From NCBI GenBank assembly GCA_031732875.1, contig JAVMKL010000037.1:1-8109 (forward strand): DNA of 8,109 bases, in the 5' to 3' direction. A program made the translations under genes and the position numbers. The stretch's first letter is position 1, and each line of letters starts with the position of its first letter. Source of the stretch: JAVMKJ01 sp031732875. Lineage in GTDB: Bacteria > Pseudomonadota > Gammaproteobacteria > Competibacterales > Competibacteraceae. Of this stretch, positions 1 to 5,330 are shown in pieces. The notes beneath the pieces were generated by a model that did not search any database, had not been told where the DNA came from, and saw only the letters and a program-made list of their open reading frames with translations.

Positions 1-300
1 TGGCTGGACAGCGGCGTCGATCCGGTCGAAGCCAGCCGGGCGCTGCTGGATGCGCTCGAGGCGCAGGCGACCGCGCTCGACAACGTTCCCCACCTGGAAC
101 ACTGGTGGCGGGCGCGTCTGGGCGAGATCGCCGCCCTGCTGCCGATCGACCGGGAACGGCTGACGGCGCACTGTGCGATCCGCAAGGCCGCCGTTTTGGA
201 GGCGCTCAAGCCCAAGCCGGAAGGCAAGCGGAAGGGCAAGGGCAACGGCGACGACCGCGCCGCGCCCCCCGCCGCCGTGCCCGCCGAGCAAGCCGCCTGA
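1..300 (+). CDS. 3' end of an unknown gene, truncated by the window edge
   Basis: The first frame is open from base 1 to a TGA at 298-300 and codes for 99 residues, starting WLDSGVDPVEA and ending AAVPAEQAA. No start is inside the window that explains the N-terminal half, so the gene begins upstream. The visible part is a helical, acidic/alanine-rich segment (residues 5-70, with ALLDALEAQATALD and HWWRARLGEIAALLPID). A basic Lys/Gly linker (KPKPEGKRKGKGNGDD) and an Ala/Pro tail follow. The low-complexity tail suggests a flexible, possibly nucleic-acid-contacting end. It is the first gene of a same-strand run with the Gp157-like gene 42 nt downstream. I do not recognise the family. Coding is supported by strong G/C at third positions and by the orderly gap with a hairpin and ribosome binding site that follows. 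Confidence 0.7.
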   Translation, partial: WLDSGVDPVEASRALLDALEAQATALDNVPHLEHWWRARLGEIAALLPIDRERLTAHCAIRKAAVLEALKPKPEGKRKGKGNGDDRAAPPAAVPAEQAA

Positions 301-308
301 CCACCACC

Positions 309-328
309 GGGGCGGGGCGACCCGCCCC
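309..328 (+). repeat. Intergenic GC hairpin 1, upstream of the Gp157-like gene
   Basis: GGGGCGGG (309-316) pairs perfectly with CCCGCCCC (321-328) around a GCGA loop, which is a GNRA-type tetraloop. It lies 8 nt after one stop codon and just before the AGGAG (332-336) of the next gene. There is no T-tract, so it is not a standard terminator. Similar hairpins occupy the next two gaps. A role in mRNA processing, stability or translational control is inference. Confidence 0.7.
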
Positions 329-342
329 CCCAGGAGACCGCC

Positions 343-861
343 ATGAACGCACCTTTGAGCTTGAGTACCTTGCGGCTGTACGAACTGGCTGATGATTACC
401 TCAACGCCCTTGAGGCGCTGGCCGAGATGGAGGACCTACCGCCCGAAGCCATCGCCGATACGCTGGAAGGTCTGGCCGGCACGTTCCAGGACAAGGCCGC
501 CCACGTCGCCGCCTACATCCGCACCCTGGAAGCCGAAGCCGCGGCCATCGCCGACGCCCGCCAGGCGATGGAACGGCGGCAAGGCGCCCTGGAACGCCAC
601 GCCGGGCGCTTGCGCGACTACCTGAAGGGCCAGATGGAACGCACCGGCATCCCCCGCGTGAAGAACCCCTGGATATCCGTGCGCGTCCAGCCCAACCCGC
701 CCAGCGTGGCGATCGAGGATGAAACCCTGTTGCCCGACCGCTTCAAGCAGCCGGTGACCACCATCAAACTGCTGAAAAGCGACATCGCCCGAGCGTTGAA
801 GGCCGGCGAGCCGGTATCCGGCGCCCGCCTGCAAACCACGACCCGGCTGGTGATCCAGTAA
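343..861 (+). CDS. Siphovirus Gp157-like protein
   Basis: This 172-residue protein matches the Gp157 family pattern seen in siphophages and plasmids. It opens with LYELADDYLNALEAL (residues 12-26) and continues into ADTLEGLAGTFQDKAAHVAAYIRTLEAEAAAI. A long Ala/Glu/Arg coiled coil follows (about 50-105), then RLRDYLKGQMERTGIPRVKNPWISVRVQPNPPSVAIEDE and a C-terminal ALKAGEPVSGARLQTTTRLVI. The length is typical and the protein appears complete. In streptococcal phage work Gp157 was linked to phage resistance, but its biochemical activity is not established. The ATG at 343 is fixed by AGGAG at 332-336, six bases upstream. Its neighbours are unknown small genes, so the context only says phage- or plasmid-derived cargo. 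The family call is made from memory of the motif order, not a search. Confidence 0.85.
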   Translation: MNAPLSLSTLRLYELADDYLNALEALAEMEDLPPEAIADTLEGLAGTFQDKAAHVAAYIRTLEAEAAAIADARQAMERRQGALERHAGRLRDYLKGQMERTGIPRVKNPWISVRVQPNPPSVAIEDETLLPDRFKQPVTTIKLLKSDIARALKAGEPVSGARLQTTTRLVIQ

Positions 862-870
862 CCGAGAGGC

Positions 871-890
871 GCCCGGCTGCAAGGCCGGGC
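871..890 (+). repeat. Intergenic GC hairpin 2
   Basis: GCCCGGC (871-877) pairs perfectly with GCCGGGC (884-890), leaving the loop TGCAAG. It starts 9 nt after the Gp157-like stop and ends 8 nt before the ATG at 899. The sequence between hairpin and ATG (GAAACCCG) contains no Shine-Dalgarno motif, so the hairpin occupies the place where a ribosome binding site would be expected. There is no T-tract. Confidence 0.65.
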
Positions 891-898
891 GAAACCCG

Positions 899-1321
899 AT
901 GATCCAAAACCTCGTGCGCTTTCCCACGACCTGCCGGGCCGCGATCGGGCCGGATATTCACCAGCCCCTGTTACGCGCGCTGTGCGAGCACACCGACGGC
1001 GAAGGCCTCCCGGTGGGCCTGTGTTACGAGCCGAACCCACCGGACGACCATCCGGCGATCGCGATCCTGCTGGACAGCCGCAACCTGTGCCGGTTGCTGG
1101 GCGCCGCGCCGGCAACGGTGGGCGACCGCCAGCGCCGCGCCGGCGACTGCTGGCGGCTGGGCGCCATCCATCCCGCCGATCCCGGCCGGGACGCCCTCCA
1201 GGCGAGGATTGCCGACCGGGACGTCCCGCTGCCCGCCTGCCTTGACTGGACGCACCACGCCTGGCGGGTGCGGGTGTACGCGCCCGACCCCGACGCCGGG
1301 GACTGCGATATCGTATTTTGA
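899..1321 (+). CDS. Conserved-looking hypothetical protein (140 aa)
   Basis: The ORF codes for 140 residues beginning MIQNLVRFPTTCRAAIGPDIHQPLLRAL and ending PDAGDCDIVF. I do not recognise it. It is Pro/Asp/Arg rich with five cysteines, no signal peptide and no membrane segment. The pattern of short hydrophobic strands (AIAILLD, WRVRVYAP) suggests a small alpha/beta soluble protein. It lies 37 nt after the Gp157-like gene, same strand, and 49 nt before the start of the broken gene at 1371. The start at 899 is the first ATG after hairpin 2 but has no clear ribosome binding site, so it may be translated by coupling to the gene upstream or from an SD-independent site. Coding support is from codon bias and gene spacing only. 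Confidence 0.6.
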   Translation: MIQNLVRFPTTCRAAIGPDIHQPLLRALCEHTDGEGLPVGLCYEPNPPDDHPAIAILLDSRNLCRLLGAAPATVGDRQRRAGDCWRLGAIHPADPGRDALQARIADRDVPLPACLDWTHHAWRVRVYAPDPDAGDCDIVF

Positions 1322-1331
1322 AACCTTGCCC

Positions 1332-1349
1332 GCCCCGGCCAGCCGGGGC
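1332..1349 (+). repeat. Intergenic GC hairpin 3
   Basis: GCCCCGGC (1332-1339) pairs perfectly with GCCGGGGC (1342-1349), leaving only CA between the arms; in RNA the loop would open to at least four bases. It lies 10 nt after the stop of the 140-aa gene and just before GAGAGGAGA (1356-1364), the ribosome binding site of the ATG at 1371. It is the third gap in a row with the layout stop, GC hairpin, start. Confidence 0.65.
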
Positions 1350-1370
1350 CAACCCGAGAGGAGATCGAAC

Positions 1371-1505
1371 ATGCGCGAGCCATCGAACCTGGCAGTCGGC
1401 AGTCTGGTCATCGCCAGGCGAACGACCGGCGTCTGCGAGGGGAACGCGGCGTCTGCTACGAGGAATACATCCTACCGGACGGGCAGGGCGGCCGACGCGG
1501 CGGTA
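1371..1505 (+). pseudogene. N-terminal remnant of a small conserved gene (frameshifted and cut)
   Basis: An ATG at 1371 with an excellent ribosome binding site (GAGAGGAGA) starts MREPSNLAVGSLVIARRTTGVCEG. The sensible reading then jumps frame near 1440: the next frame gives ERGVCYEEYILPDGQGGRRGG from 1442 to about 1500. One base is effectively missing between GAG (1437-1439) and GAA (1442-1444). After about 1505 the reading no longer looks like protein and runs into the ParE gene on the other strand. A piece that looks like the rest of such a protein (GWSFIFEFGRHDGFSPDEVELMLEI) appears at 2222-2470, so the gene seems to have been split by the ParDE segment. Unrecognised family; the end coordinate is approximate. 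Confidence 0.6.
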
Positions 1506-1539
1506 AAGGCCAGTCGGTGGATCGGGCCAGTCGCCCGCG

Positions 1540-1854
1540 TTATCGTTCTCCCTCGCCCAGCAACGCCCGCGCGTCGCGGGAACCGTGCAGCACCCGCACG
1601 ATGATGACCTCGCGGTCCGTGTAGCGGTAGTAGAGGGCGTACTTCTGGTGAAAATGTACCCGCAAACCGGGCGCGAGATCTTCCCGGCGCGGTCCCAACT
1701 CCGGCTGAACCAGCAGCGGCTGAAAGCGGGACTGGATTTTGCGCACGAACGCCGAAGCGGTAGCGGAACCTCCCCGCTCGGCGACGAACGTCCAAATCTC
1801 GATCAGATCCTCTTCGGCCTGCTCGGTGAGGCGGAGGCGGCGGGGGGTGTCGAT
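1540..1854 (-). CDS. parE: ParE/RelE-superfamily toxin with a non-standard start
   Basis: On the minus strand the frame ending in TAA at 1542-1540 reads RLRLTEQAEEDLIEIWTFVAERGG, then FVRKIQSRFQPLL, LAPGLRVHFHQKYALYYRYTDREVIIVRVLHGSRDARALL. This is the full ParE fold: N-terminal LT..AE.DL.EIW helices, the beta-hairpin core, and the terminal I.VL.GSRD motif. ParE toxins of this class usually poison gyrase or, in relatives, act on translation. A GTG at 1746 would delete the first 36 residues and the N-terminal helices, so it is unlikely. No ATG, GTG or TTG lies in frame near the true N-terminus. ATC at 1854-1852 sits 8 nt after AGGA and would give 104 residues, the usual length. Either an ATC start is used, or the start was lost and the toxin is silent. 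It overlaps the antitoxin gene by 52 nt. Confidence 0.8.
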   Translation of the reverse strand: MDTPRRLRLTEQAEEDLIEIWTFVAERGGSATASAFVRKIQSRFQPLLVQPELGPRREDLAPGLRVHFHQKYALYYRYTDREVIIVRVLHGSRDARALLGEGER

Positions 1855-2114
1855 CGCTGGCGTCCTGTCTGAATGATCCGCTCGGGATCGAAATCCCGGA
1901 CCCGACCGGCATCCAGATCGTCGATCCCCCGTTGGACTTGCGCCCGTAACTCCGCCAGTTCGTGGCGCTGGAGTGCCCGTTTGTGCCGCCAGTCGCGCAG
2001 GGCTTCACGGACCACCTCGCTACTGGAGGCGTACTCACCTGCCGCGACGGCGGTGCGCACCGCTTCGGCGATTTCGGGAGTCAGGGTGATGGTAAGGCGT
2101 TCGATGGTATTCAT
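1803..2114 (-). CDS. parD: ParD-family RHH antitoxin
   Basis: The 103-residue product starts MNTIERLTITLTPEIAEAVRTAVAAGEYASSSEVVREALRDWRHKRALQ. That is a ribbon-helix-helix N-terminus (strand ERLTITL, helices EIAEAVRTAVAAG and SSEVVREALRDW). A charged helical tail (residues 50-85, HELAELRAQVQRGIDDLDAGRVRDFDPERII) follows and in this family binds and masks the ParE toxin. The final 16 residues (TPPAASASPSRPKRI) overlap the toxin gene in another frame and are probably not conserved; relatives are usually about 85-95 residues. ParD normally neutralises ParE and represses its own promoter. The gene lies first in a two-gene minus-strand operon and has no Shine-Dalgarno before the ATG (2114-2112), with AT-rich DNA directly upstream, so a leaderless or very short leader is likely. 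Confidence 0.9.
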   Translation of the reverse strand: MNTIERLTITLTPEIAEAVRTAVAAGEYASSSEVVREALRDWRHKRALQRHELAELRAQVQRGIDDLDAGRVRDFDPERIIQTGRQRSTPPAASASPSRPKRI

Positions 2115-2150
2115 AAATCATACTTTATCACACCATTGCGAATTTTGGGT
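2113..2150 (-). promoter_or_regulatory. Probable parDE promoter/operator region
   Basis: A short AT-rich stretch interrupts the GC-rich sequence immediately upstream of parD. On the minus strand it reads GATAAAGTATGATTTATG into the start codon. It offers -10-like hexamers (GATAAA at 2129-2124; TATGAT is probably too close to the ATG). An inverted repeat ATAAA-N6-TTTAT (2113-2117 and 2124-2128) overlaps the start, a plausible RHH autoregulation site. No good -35 was found. Confidence 0.4.
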
Positions 2151-2168
2151 TTCCTGCGGGGGAGGTAA

Positions 2169-2226
2169 GCTCAAACCGCCGAAAATGCTGTCTCGTCATC
2201 GGGCCACAGCATTTCGGCGGTTTGGG
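2169..2226. repeat. Imperfect 22-bp inverted repeat at the right edge of the parDE segment
   Basis: The left arm (2169-2191, starting GCTCAAACCGCCG) pairs with the right arm (2205-2226, ending CGGCGGTTTGGGC). There is one mismatch and one extra A in the left arm, around a 13-base centre (2192-2204). No T-tract follows on either strand, so it is not a typical terminator. It sits exactly where the C-terminal remnant of the split gene begins, so it may mark the boundary of an inserted segment. The bulged base recalls integron attC sites, but the conserved AAC/GTT boxes are not correctly formed. Confidence 0.7.
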
Positions 2227-2470
2227 CGCACAACCCTCTACAACTCCCTATACCCTTGGCAATCAGCCTGGCTGGAGCTTCATCTTCGAATTCGGCCGTC
2301 ACGACGGCTTCAGCCCCGACGAGGTGGAGTTGATGCTGGAGATCGCCGGCGACATCTGCCGCGAGGTGGCCGACTACGAATTCCGGAGCGTGATGCGCCT
2401 GATGGCCGACTTTCGCCGCGGCCGCTTCGCCCCGGCGTTCCAGCCCGAGCGGCGGGCGACGGTGCATTAG
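2222..2470 (+). pseudogene. C-terminal remnant of the gene split by parDE
   Basis: An open frame to TAG at 2468-2470 can start only at a TTG (2222) with no ribosome binding site. The protein-like part begins at about 2261: YTLGNQPGWSFIFEFGRHDGFSPDEVELMLEIAGDICREVADYEFRSVMRLMADFRRGRFAPAFQPERRATVH. It looks like the continuation of the N-terminal remnant at 1371 (which carries GVCYEEY): compare CYEEY-ILPDG with PYTLGNQPG. The two pieces overlap slightly at this Y-x-L position. They may therefore be a broken single gene with a short duplicated or rearranged junction, or pieces of two paralogues. Function is unknown. It could still be expressed as an 82-aa protein, but I consider it a fragment. 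Confidence 0.6.
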
Positions 2471-2506
2471 GCCGCCGCGAATCCGATCCTCTGTGGAGAA
2501 CCCCCC

Positions 2507-2716
2507 ATGATCGAACTGGATACTCTGGCCGCGCGGCTCGAAACCCGCCTGGCCGAACTGTACGACCGGGAGGCGGAATGGGAACACGAAACGCACAACC
2601 CGGCCCATGACTTGGCCGTGAAAGCCGAGCGAGAACTGGAGACCGTCCGCGCCTTGCAGGAGGAAGTGCAGCGGATTCGGGAATGGGTCTTTCACTTGCG
2701 ACACCACCGGGAATAA
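2507..2716 (+). CDS. Small coiled-coil hypothetical protein (69 aa)
   Basis: ATG at 2507 follows GTGGAGAA (2492-2499) and CCCCCC, a usable ribosome binding site. The product, MIELDTLAARLETRLAELYDREAEWEHETHNPAHDLAVKAERELETVRALQEEVQRIREWVFHLRHHRE, is almost entirely charged amphipathic helix. It has two likely coiled-coil stretches (residues 5-28 and 35-62) broken by THNPAHD. There is no membrane segment or signal peptide. It lies 36 nt after the split gene on the same strand and is the last gene of the left run. The 285 bases between it and the NACHT gene hold only short GC-rich hairpins (such as GCCAG-CA-CTGGC at 2746-2757) and a weak promoter. I do not recognise the family. Confidence 0.65.
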   Translation: MIELDTLAARLETRLAELYDREAEWEHETHNPAHDLAVKAERELETVRALQEEVQRIREWVFHLRHHRE

Positions 2717-2860
2717 CGCTACGACCGTAGCCGCCGCGCCCAAGGGCCAGCACTGGCGCCCGAACCCTCGAAGGCGGCGGCACCGCCACCGCCGGGGCGG
2801 CGCTCCTACATTCGGTGACATCGCGCGAGGGTGCAACAATGACTGAAGGCTCAATCGCCG

Positions 2861-2887
2861 TTGACGCGGTGATAAACTGAATAAAAA
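2861..2887 (+). promoter_or_regulatory. Possible sigma70-type promoter for the NACHT-FGE gene
   Basis: TTGACG (2861-2866, five of six -35 bases) is followed after 15 bases by TAAAAA (2882-2887) in a locally AT-rich patch. The spacing is short, so the call is weak. It lies about 115 nt before the GTG at 3002, leaving a leader that ends in GGGAGGAA. Confidence 0.3.
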
Positions 2888-3001
2888 CACGCTGCGTGGT
2901 TCGATCTTGCGGCCGGCCAGCCGAATAGGTGGACATCCAGGCGCTGCCAGCGTGGTTTTCACTTTGCCCCCATGGATCTATGAATTGGGAGGAACCCCGC
3001 T

Positions 3002-5113
3002 GTGTTGCCCGAAGTGCTCACCTTTGTTTCCATGGACTGGATCAAGCCCCTTGCCAAGAAGTTGAAGGCGATCCGGGATGACAGAATCAAAGAAATCAGC
3101 CGGATCGCTGATACCTTCGGCGATCCCAAGGAGCTGGCGCGCTATTACGTCGAACCCAAATGCCAGCACCATAACCCGGCGGATTACCACGAAGACGAAG
3201 CGTCCATCTCGTATGTGAAAACGCCGGCATTCACCACCATCAACGACTTTCTGAACAAGGAAGTCGCCATACGGGACGGGCGCACTCAACTGTTTATCCT
3301 GGCCGACGCCGGCATGGGCAAAACCTCCCTGCTGGTCATGCTCAAGCTGACGCATCTCCTGGCGTTCTGGCCCCCGGGGTACGATTGCCTGCTGTTGAAA
3401 CTCGGCCCCGATACCCTGGATGCGGTCCGCAAGCACCCTAATAAGGCGAACACCGTACTGCTGCTCGATGCCTTGGACGAGGACCCGACCGCCTGGGGTC
3501 ATATCGAACGGCGGCTGATCGAGTTGCTGCACGAGACCACCCACTTCCGGCGCGTTCTCATTTCGTGCCGCACGCAGTTTTTTCCCGAAACCGGGGCTGA
3601 TCCATTTGGAAGCCCTGGCCGGGTGACCGTGGGCGGTTTCATCTGCCCCATGCTCTTTCTTTCGCTCTTCGATGATCGTCAGGTGCGCGAATACCTGGGC
3701 AAGCGTTTTCCCGACCCCTGGCACTACGAACTAACGGGAAGCAAGAACAAACTGCGGCGCCGCGCCGAGCAGCTCCTCACGTCCATGCGCTCCCTGCGCT
3801 TTCGGCCGCTGCTCCTGGCCTACATCCAGGACTTGCTGGACGCGAACCGGCCGCAGTGGGACGAGTACGCCATCTATGACGCGCTCACGGAAACGTGGTT
3901 GCTGCGGGAGGTGAGCAAGCTGGCGAAGCAAGGAATCAAGCTGACCCAGGAAGACCTGTGGACAAGCTGCACCGCCGTCGCGGTTTACCTGCAATCGCTC
4001 GGGAAGCGCACGCTATCCCAGGCCGAGCTGCGGGATCTGGTGGTTGGGTTACCGTCTATCGCCCATATCGAGCAGTTCGATTTTGGCGGCCGTTCGCTGA
4101 TGAACCGCACCTCGAACCACGAATATCGGTTTTCCCATTACAGCACCCAGGAATTCCTGGTGGTTCATGCCATCGCCGAGGGTCAGTTGGAAGCGGTGAA
4201 GAGGATTTGTCCGGCGTCCACTCAGGGGTTGAAGCTGCGAGCCACGGCGCAGATGTTGGAGTTCGCGTTTTGCCGTGTTTCCGAGAACGACAAGCTGGAG
4301 TTTCTGAAGCGGCTGGATTGGAGCGACATCAAGCCTAGCCAATTCGCTGAATGGTTCCGCTTTCAGGAGCGTTTGCGGGATGGCGGCATGGGGCCGGAGA
4401 TGGTGGTAATACCCGCCGGCGAGTTCCTCATGGGTTCTCCCGCAGACGAATCGGAGCGCCAAGCAAACGAAGGGCCATCGCACTTGGTGGCTTTCGCGCA
4501 GCCCTTTGCGATGGGTCGTTATGCGGTCACTTTCGAGGAGTACGACCGCTTCTGTGAGGCGACCGGGCGAAAAAAGCCAGATGACAGCGGCTGGGGCCGT
4601 GGGCGGCGGCCGGTGATCAACGTGATGTGGGAAGATGCCGTCGCCTACTGCGTATGGCTTTCGAGCGAGACGGGAGCGTCTTATCGGTTACCCAGCGAAG
4701 CCGAATGGGAATACGCGGCGCGAGCGGGGACCAGGACCGCCTTTTGGTGGGGCGACGAGATTGACCCGACTCAAGCCAACTATAACGGCAACTATACCTA
4801 TCGAAATGGAACGCAGGGTGAGTATCGAAAAAAGACGGTGCCGGTGGACGATTTCCAGCCGAACCCCTTTGGGCTCTACCAAGTGCATGGCAATGTCTGG
4901 GAATGGGTGCAGAATTCCTGGCATGACGATTATCAGGGCGCGCCGGTGGGCGGTTCGGCTTGGGAGGAAGCAGGCGGCGGTCCCCGGGTGGTGCGGGGCG
5001 GCTCGTGGCACGACGGACCGGGGGGGTTGCGGTCGGCCGCGCGCAACTGGGTCGTCCCGCGGGACTGGGGCAACTACTTGGGTTTCCGTCTGGCCAGGAC
5101 CTTAACCCTTTGA
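3002..5113 (+). CDS. NACHT NTPase fused to an FGE-sulfatase/C-type-lectin-fold domain
   Basis: This is a 703-residue NLR-like protein. Residues 1-95 form a helical region ending in YYVEP and a linker, with no effector enzyme I can recognise. The NACHT P-loop is ADAGMGKTSL (101-110) and Walker B is VLLLDALDED (152-161). A helical region follows with RFSHYSTQEFLVVHAI (376-391), a motif typical after NACHT modules. The FGE-sulfatase domain runs from about 464 to 699: MVVIPAGEFLMGSP, YRLPSEAEWEYAARAGT, NPFGLYQVHGNVWEWV, RVVRGGSW, GFRLAR. The C-terminal part has no cysteine, so it is not a catalytic formylglycine-generating enzyme and more likely a ligand-binding fold. Such fusions occur in bacterial conflict systems and as diversity-generating-retroelement targets. 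GTG 3002 is chosen because GGGAGGAA (2987-2994) lies 7 nt upstream; ATG 3032 is the alternative. The gene stands alone and ends in a terminator. Sensing invaders or cell state by the lectin-like end and signalling through NACHT is inference. Confidence 0.88.
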   Translation: MLPEVLTFVSMDWIKPLAKKLKAIRDDRIKEISRIADTFGDPKELARYYVEPKCQHHNPADYHEDEASISYVKTPAFTTINDFLNKEVAIRDGRTQLFILADAGMGKTSLLVMLKLTHLLAFWPPGYDCLLLKLGPDTLDAVRKHPNKANTVLLLDALDEDPTAWGHIERRLIELLHETTHFRRVLISCRTQFFPETGADPFGSPGRVTVGGFICPMLFLSLFDDRQVREYLGKRFPDPWHYELTGSKNKLRRRAEQLLTSMRSLRFRPLLLAYIQDLLDANRPQWDEYAIYDALTETWLLREVSKLAKQGIKLTQEDLWTSCTAVAVYLQSLGKRTLSQAELRDLVVGLPSIAHIEQFDFGGRSLMNRTSNHEYRFSHYSTQEFLVVHAIAEGQLEAVKRICPASTQGLKLRATAQMLEFAFCRVSENDKLEFLKRLDWSDIKPSQFAEWFRFQERLRDGGMGPEMVVIPAGEFLMGSPADESERQANEGPSHLVAFAQPFAMGRYAVTFEEYDRFCEATGRKKPDDSGWGRGRRPVINVMWEDAVAYCVWLSSETGASYRLPSEAEWEYAARAGTRTAFWWGDEIDPTQANYNGNYTYRNGTQGEYRKKTVPVDDFQPNPFGLYQVHGNVWEWVQNSWHDDYQGAPVGGSAWEEAGGGPRVVRGGSWHDGPGGLRSAARNWVVPRDWGNYLGFRLARTLTL
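5006..5092 (+). other. Putative DGR variable region in the FGE-sulfatase C-terminus
   Basis: Residues 669-697 read WHDGPGGLRSAARNWVVPRDWGNYLGFRL. In DGR target proteins with this fold, the stretch between GGSW and GFR(L/V) carries the diversified codons, on the pattern W-xxx-P-xx-LRSA-x-R-xxxx-P-xxxxxxx-GFR. Here most unconstrained positions end in C (CAC, GAC, AAC, GTC, GTC, GAC, GGC, AAC, TAC), as expected when template AAC codons are mutagenised at A. The scaffold residues fit the pattern. No template copy or reverse transcriptase lies in the window, so past or trans diversification is inference. Confidence 0.5.
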
Positions 5114-5141
5114 CCTTTCTTCTTTTTCCCTTTACGGGGGT

Positions 5142-5173
5142 CCAGGGGGCGGAGCCCCCTGGTCGCATTTTTT
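5142..5173 (+). terminator. Intrinsic terminator of the NACHT-FGE gene
   Basis: CCAGGGGGC (5142-5150) pairs perfectly with GCCCCCTGG (5154-5162) around GGA, and a run of six T follows at 5168-5173 (after TCGCA). It begins 28 nt after the stop codon. A hairpin just downstream of a variable region is also a known aid to DGR target recognition, so it could serve both purposes; that second role is inference. Confidence 0.8.
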
Positions 5174-5178
5174 GGTCC

Positions 5179-5311
5179 TGTAAATTTTCCTGTGATGGCG
5201 TGGGGTGGCAGCGTGGGGCCAGGGTGTGAACTGCATCCAACCCATTGATCCTGTTGAGTGATGTTTGTTTAGCCCGCCCGCCCCGCCGTTCTGATCACAG
5301 GAAAATTTACA
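5179..5311. repeat. 133-bp segment bounded by perfect 18-bp inverted repeats
   Basis: TGTAAATTTTCCTGTGAT (5179-5196) is matched exactly, inverted, by ATCACAGGAAAATTTACA (5294-5311). The arms are AT-rich against a GC-rich background and the outer ends are TGT...ACA, as in many insertion-sequence termini. The 97-base interior has no ORF. No obvious target duplication is seen (GGTCC on the left, CGAAG on the right). A MITE or a deleted insertion sequence is the best reading; a regulatory stem is an alternative. Confidence 0.75.
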
Positions 5312-5330
5312 CGAAGCATTTTTGTGCGGG

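Noticed and set aside
618..1352. 244-aa minus-strand ORF opposite the Gp157-like and 140-aa genes
   Set aside because: Arg/Gly/Pro-rich shadow frame produced by GC-rich coding sequence on the other strand.
2169..2226. Integron attC site
   Set aside because: Bulge and stem fit loosely but the R-box consensus (RYYYAAC / GTTRRRY) is not met: the arms read GCTCAAAC and GTTTGGGC.
1873..2610. 245-aa plus-strand ORF across parD and the gene remnant
   Set aside because: It is antisense to parD and then out of frame with the remnant; composition is shadow-like.
2171..2962. 263-aa minus-strand ORF
   Set aside because: It spans unrelated plus-strand genes and a promoter-like gap, has no family resemblance, and contains the palindrome as coding sequence.
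2978..3724. 248-aa minus-strand ORF opposite the NACHT domain
   Set aside because: Antisense to Walker A and B coding sequence; a by-product of codon bias.
5114..5330. DGR template repeat or reverse transcriptase next to the variable region
   Set aside because: No second copy of the 5006-5092 sequence and no reverse-transcriptase motifs were seen in any frame of the window.
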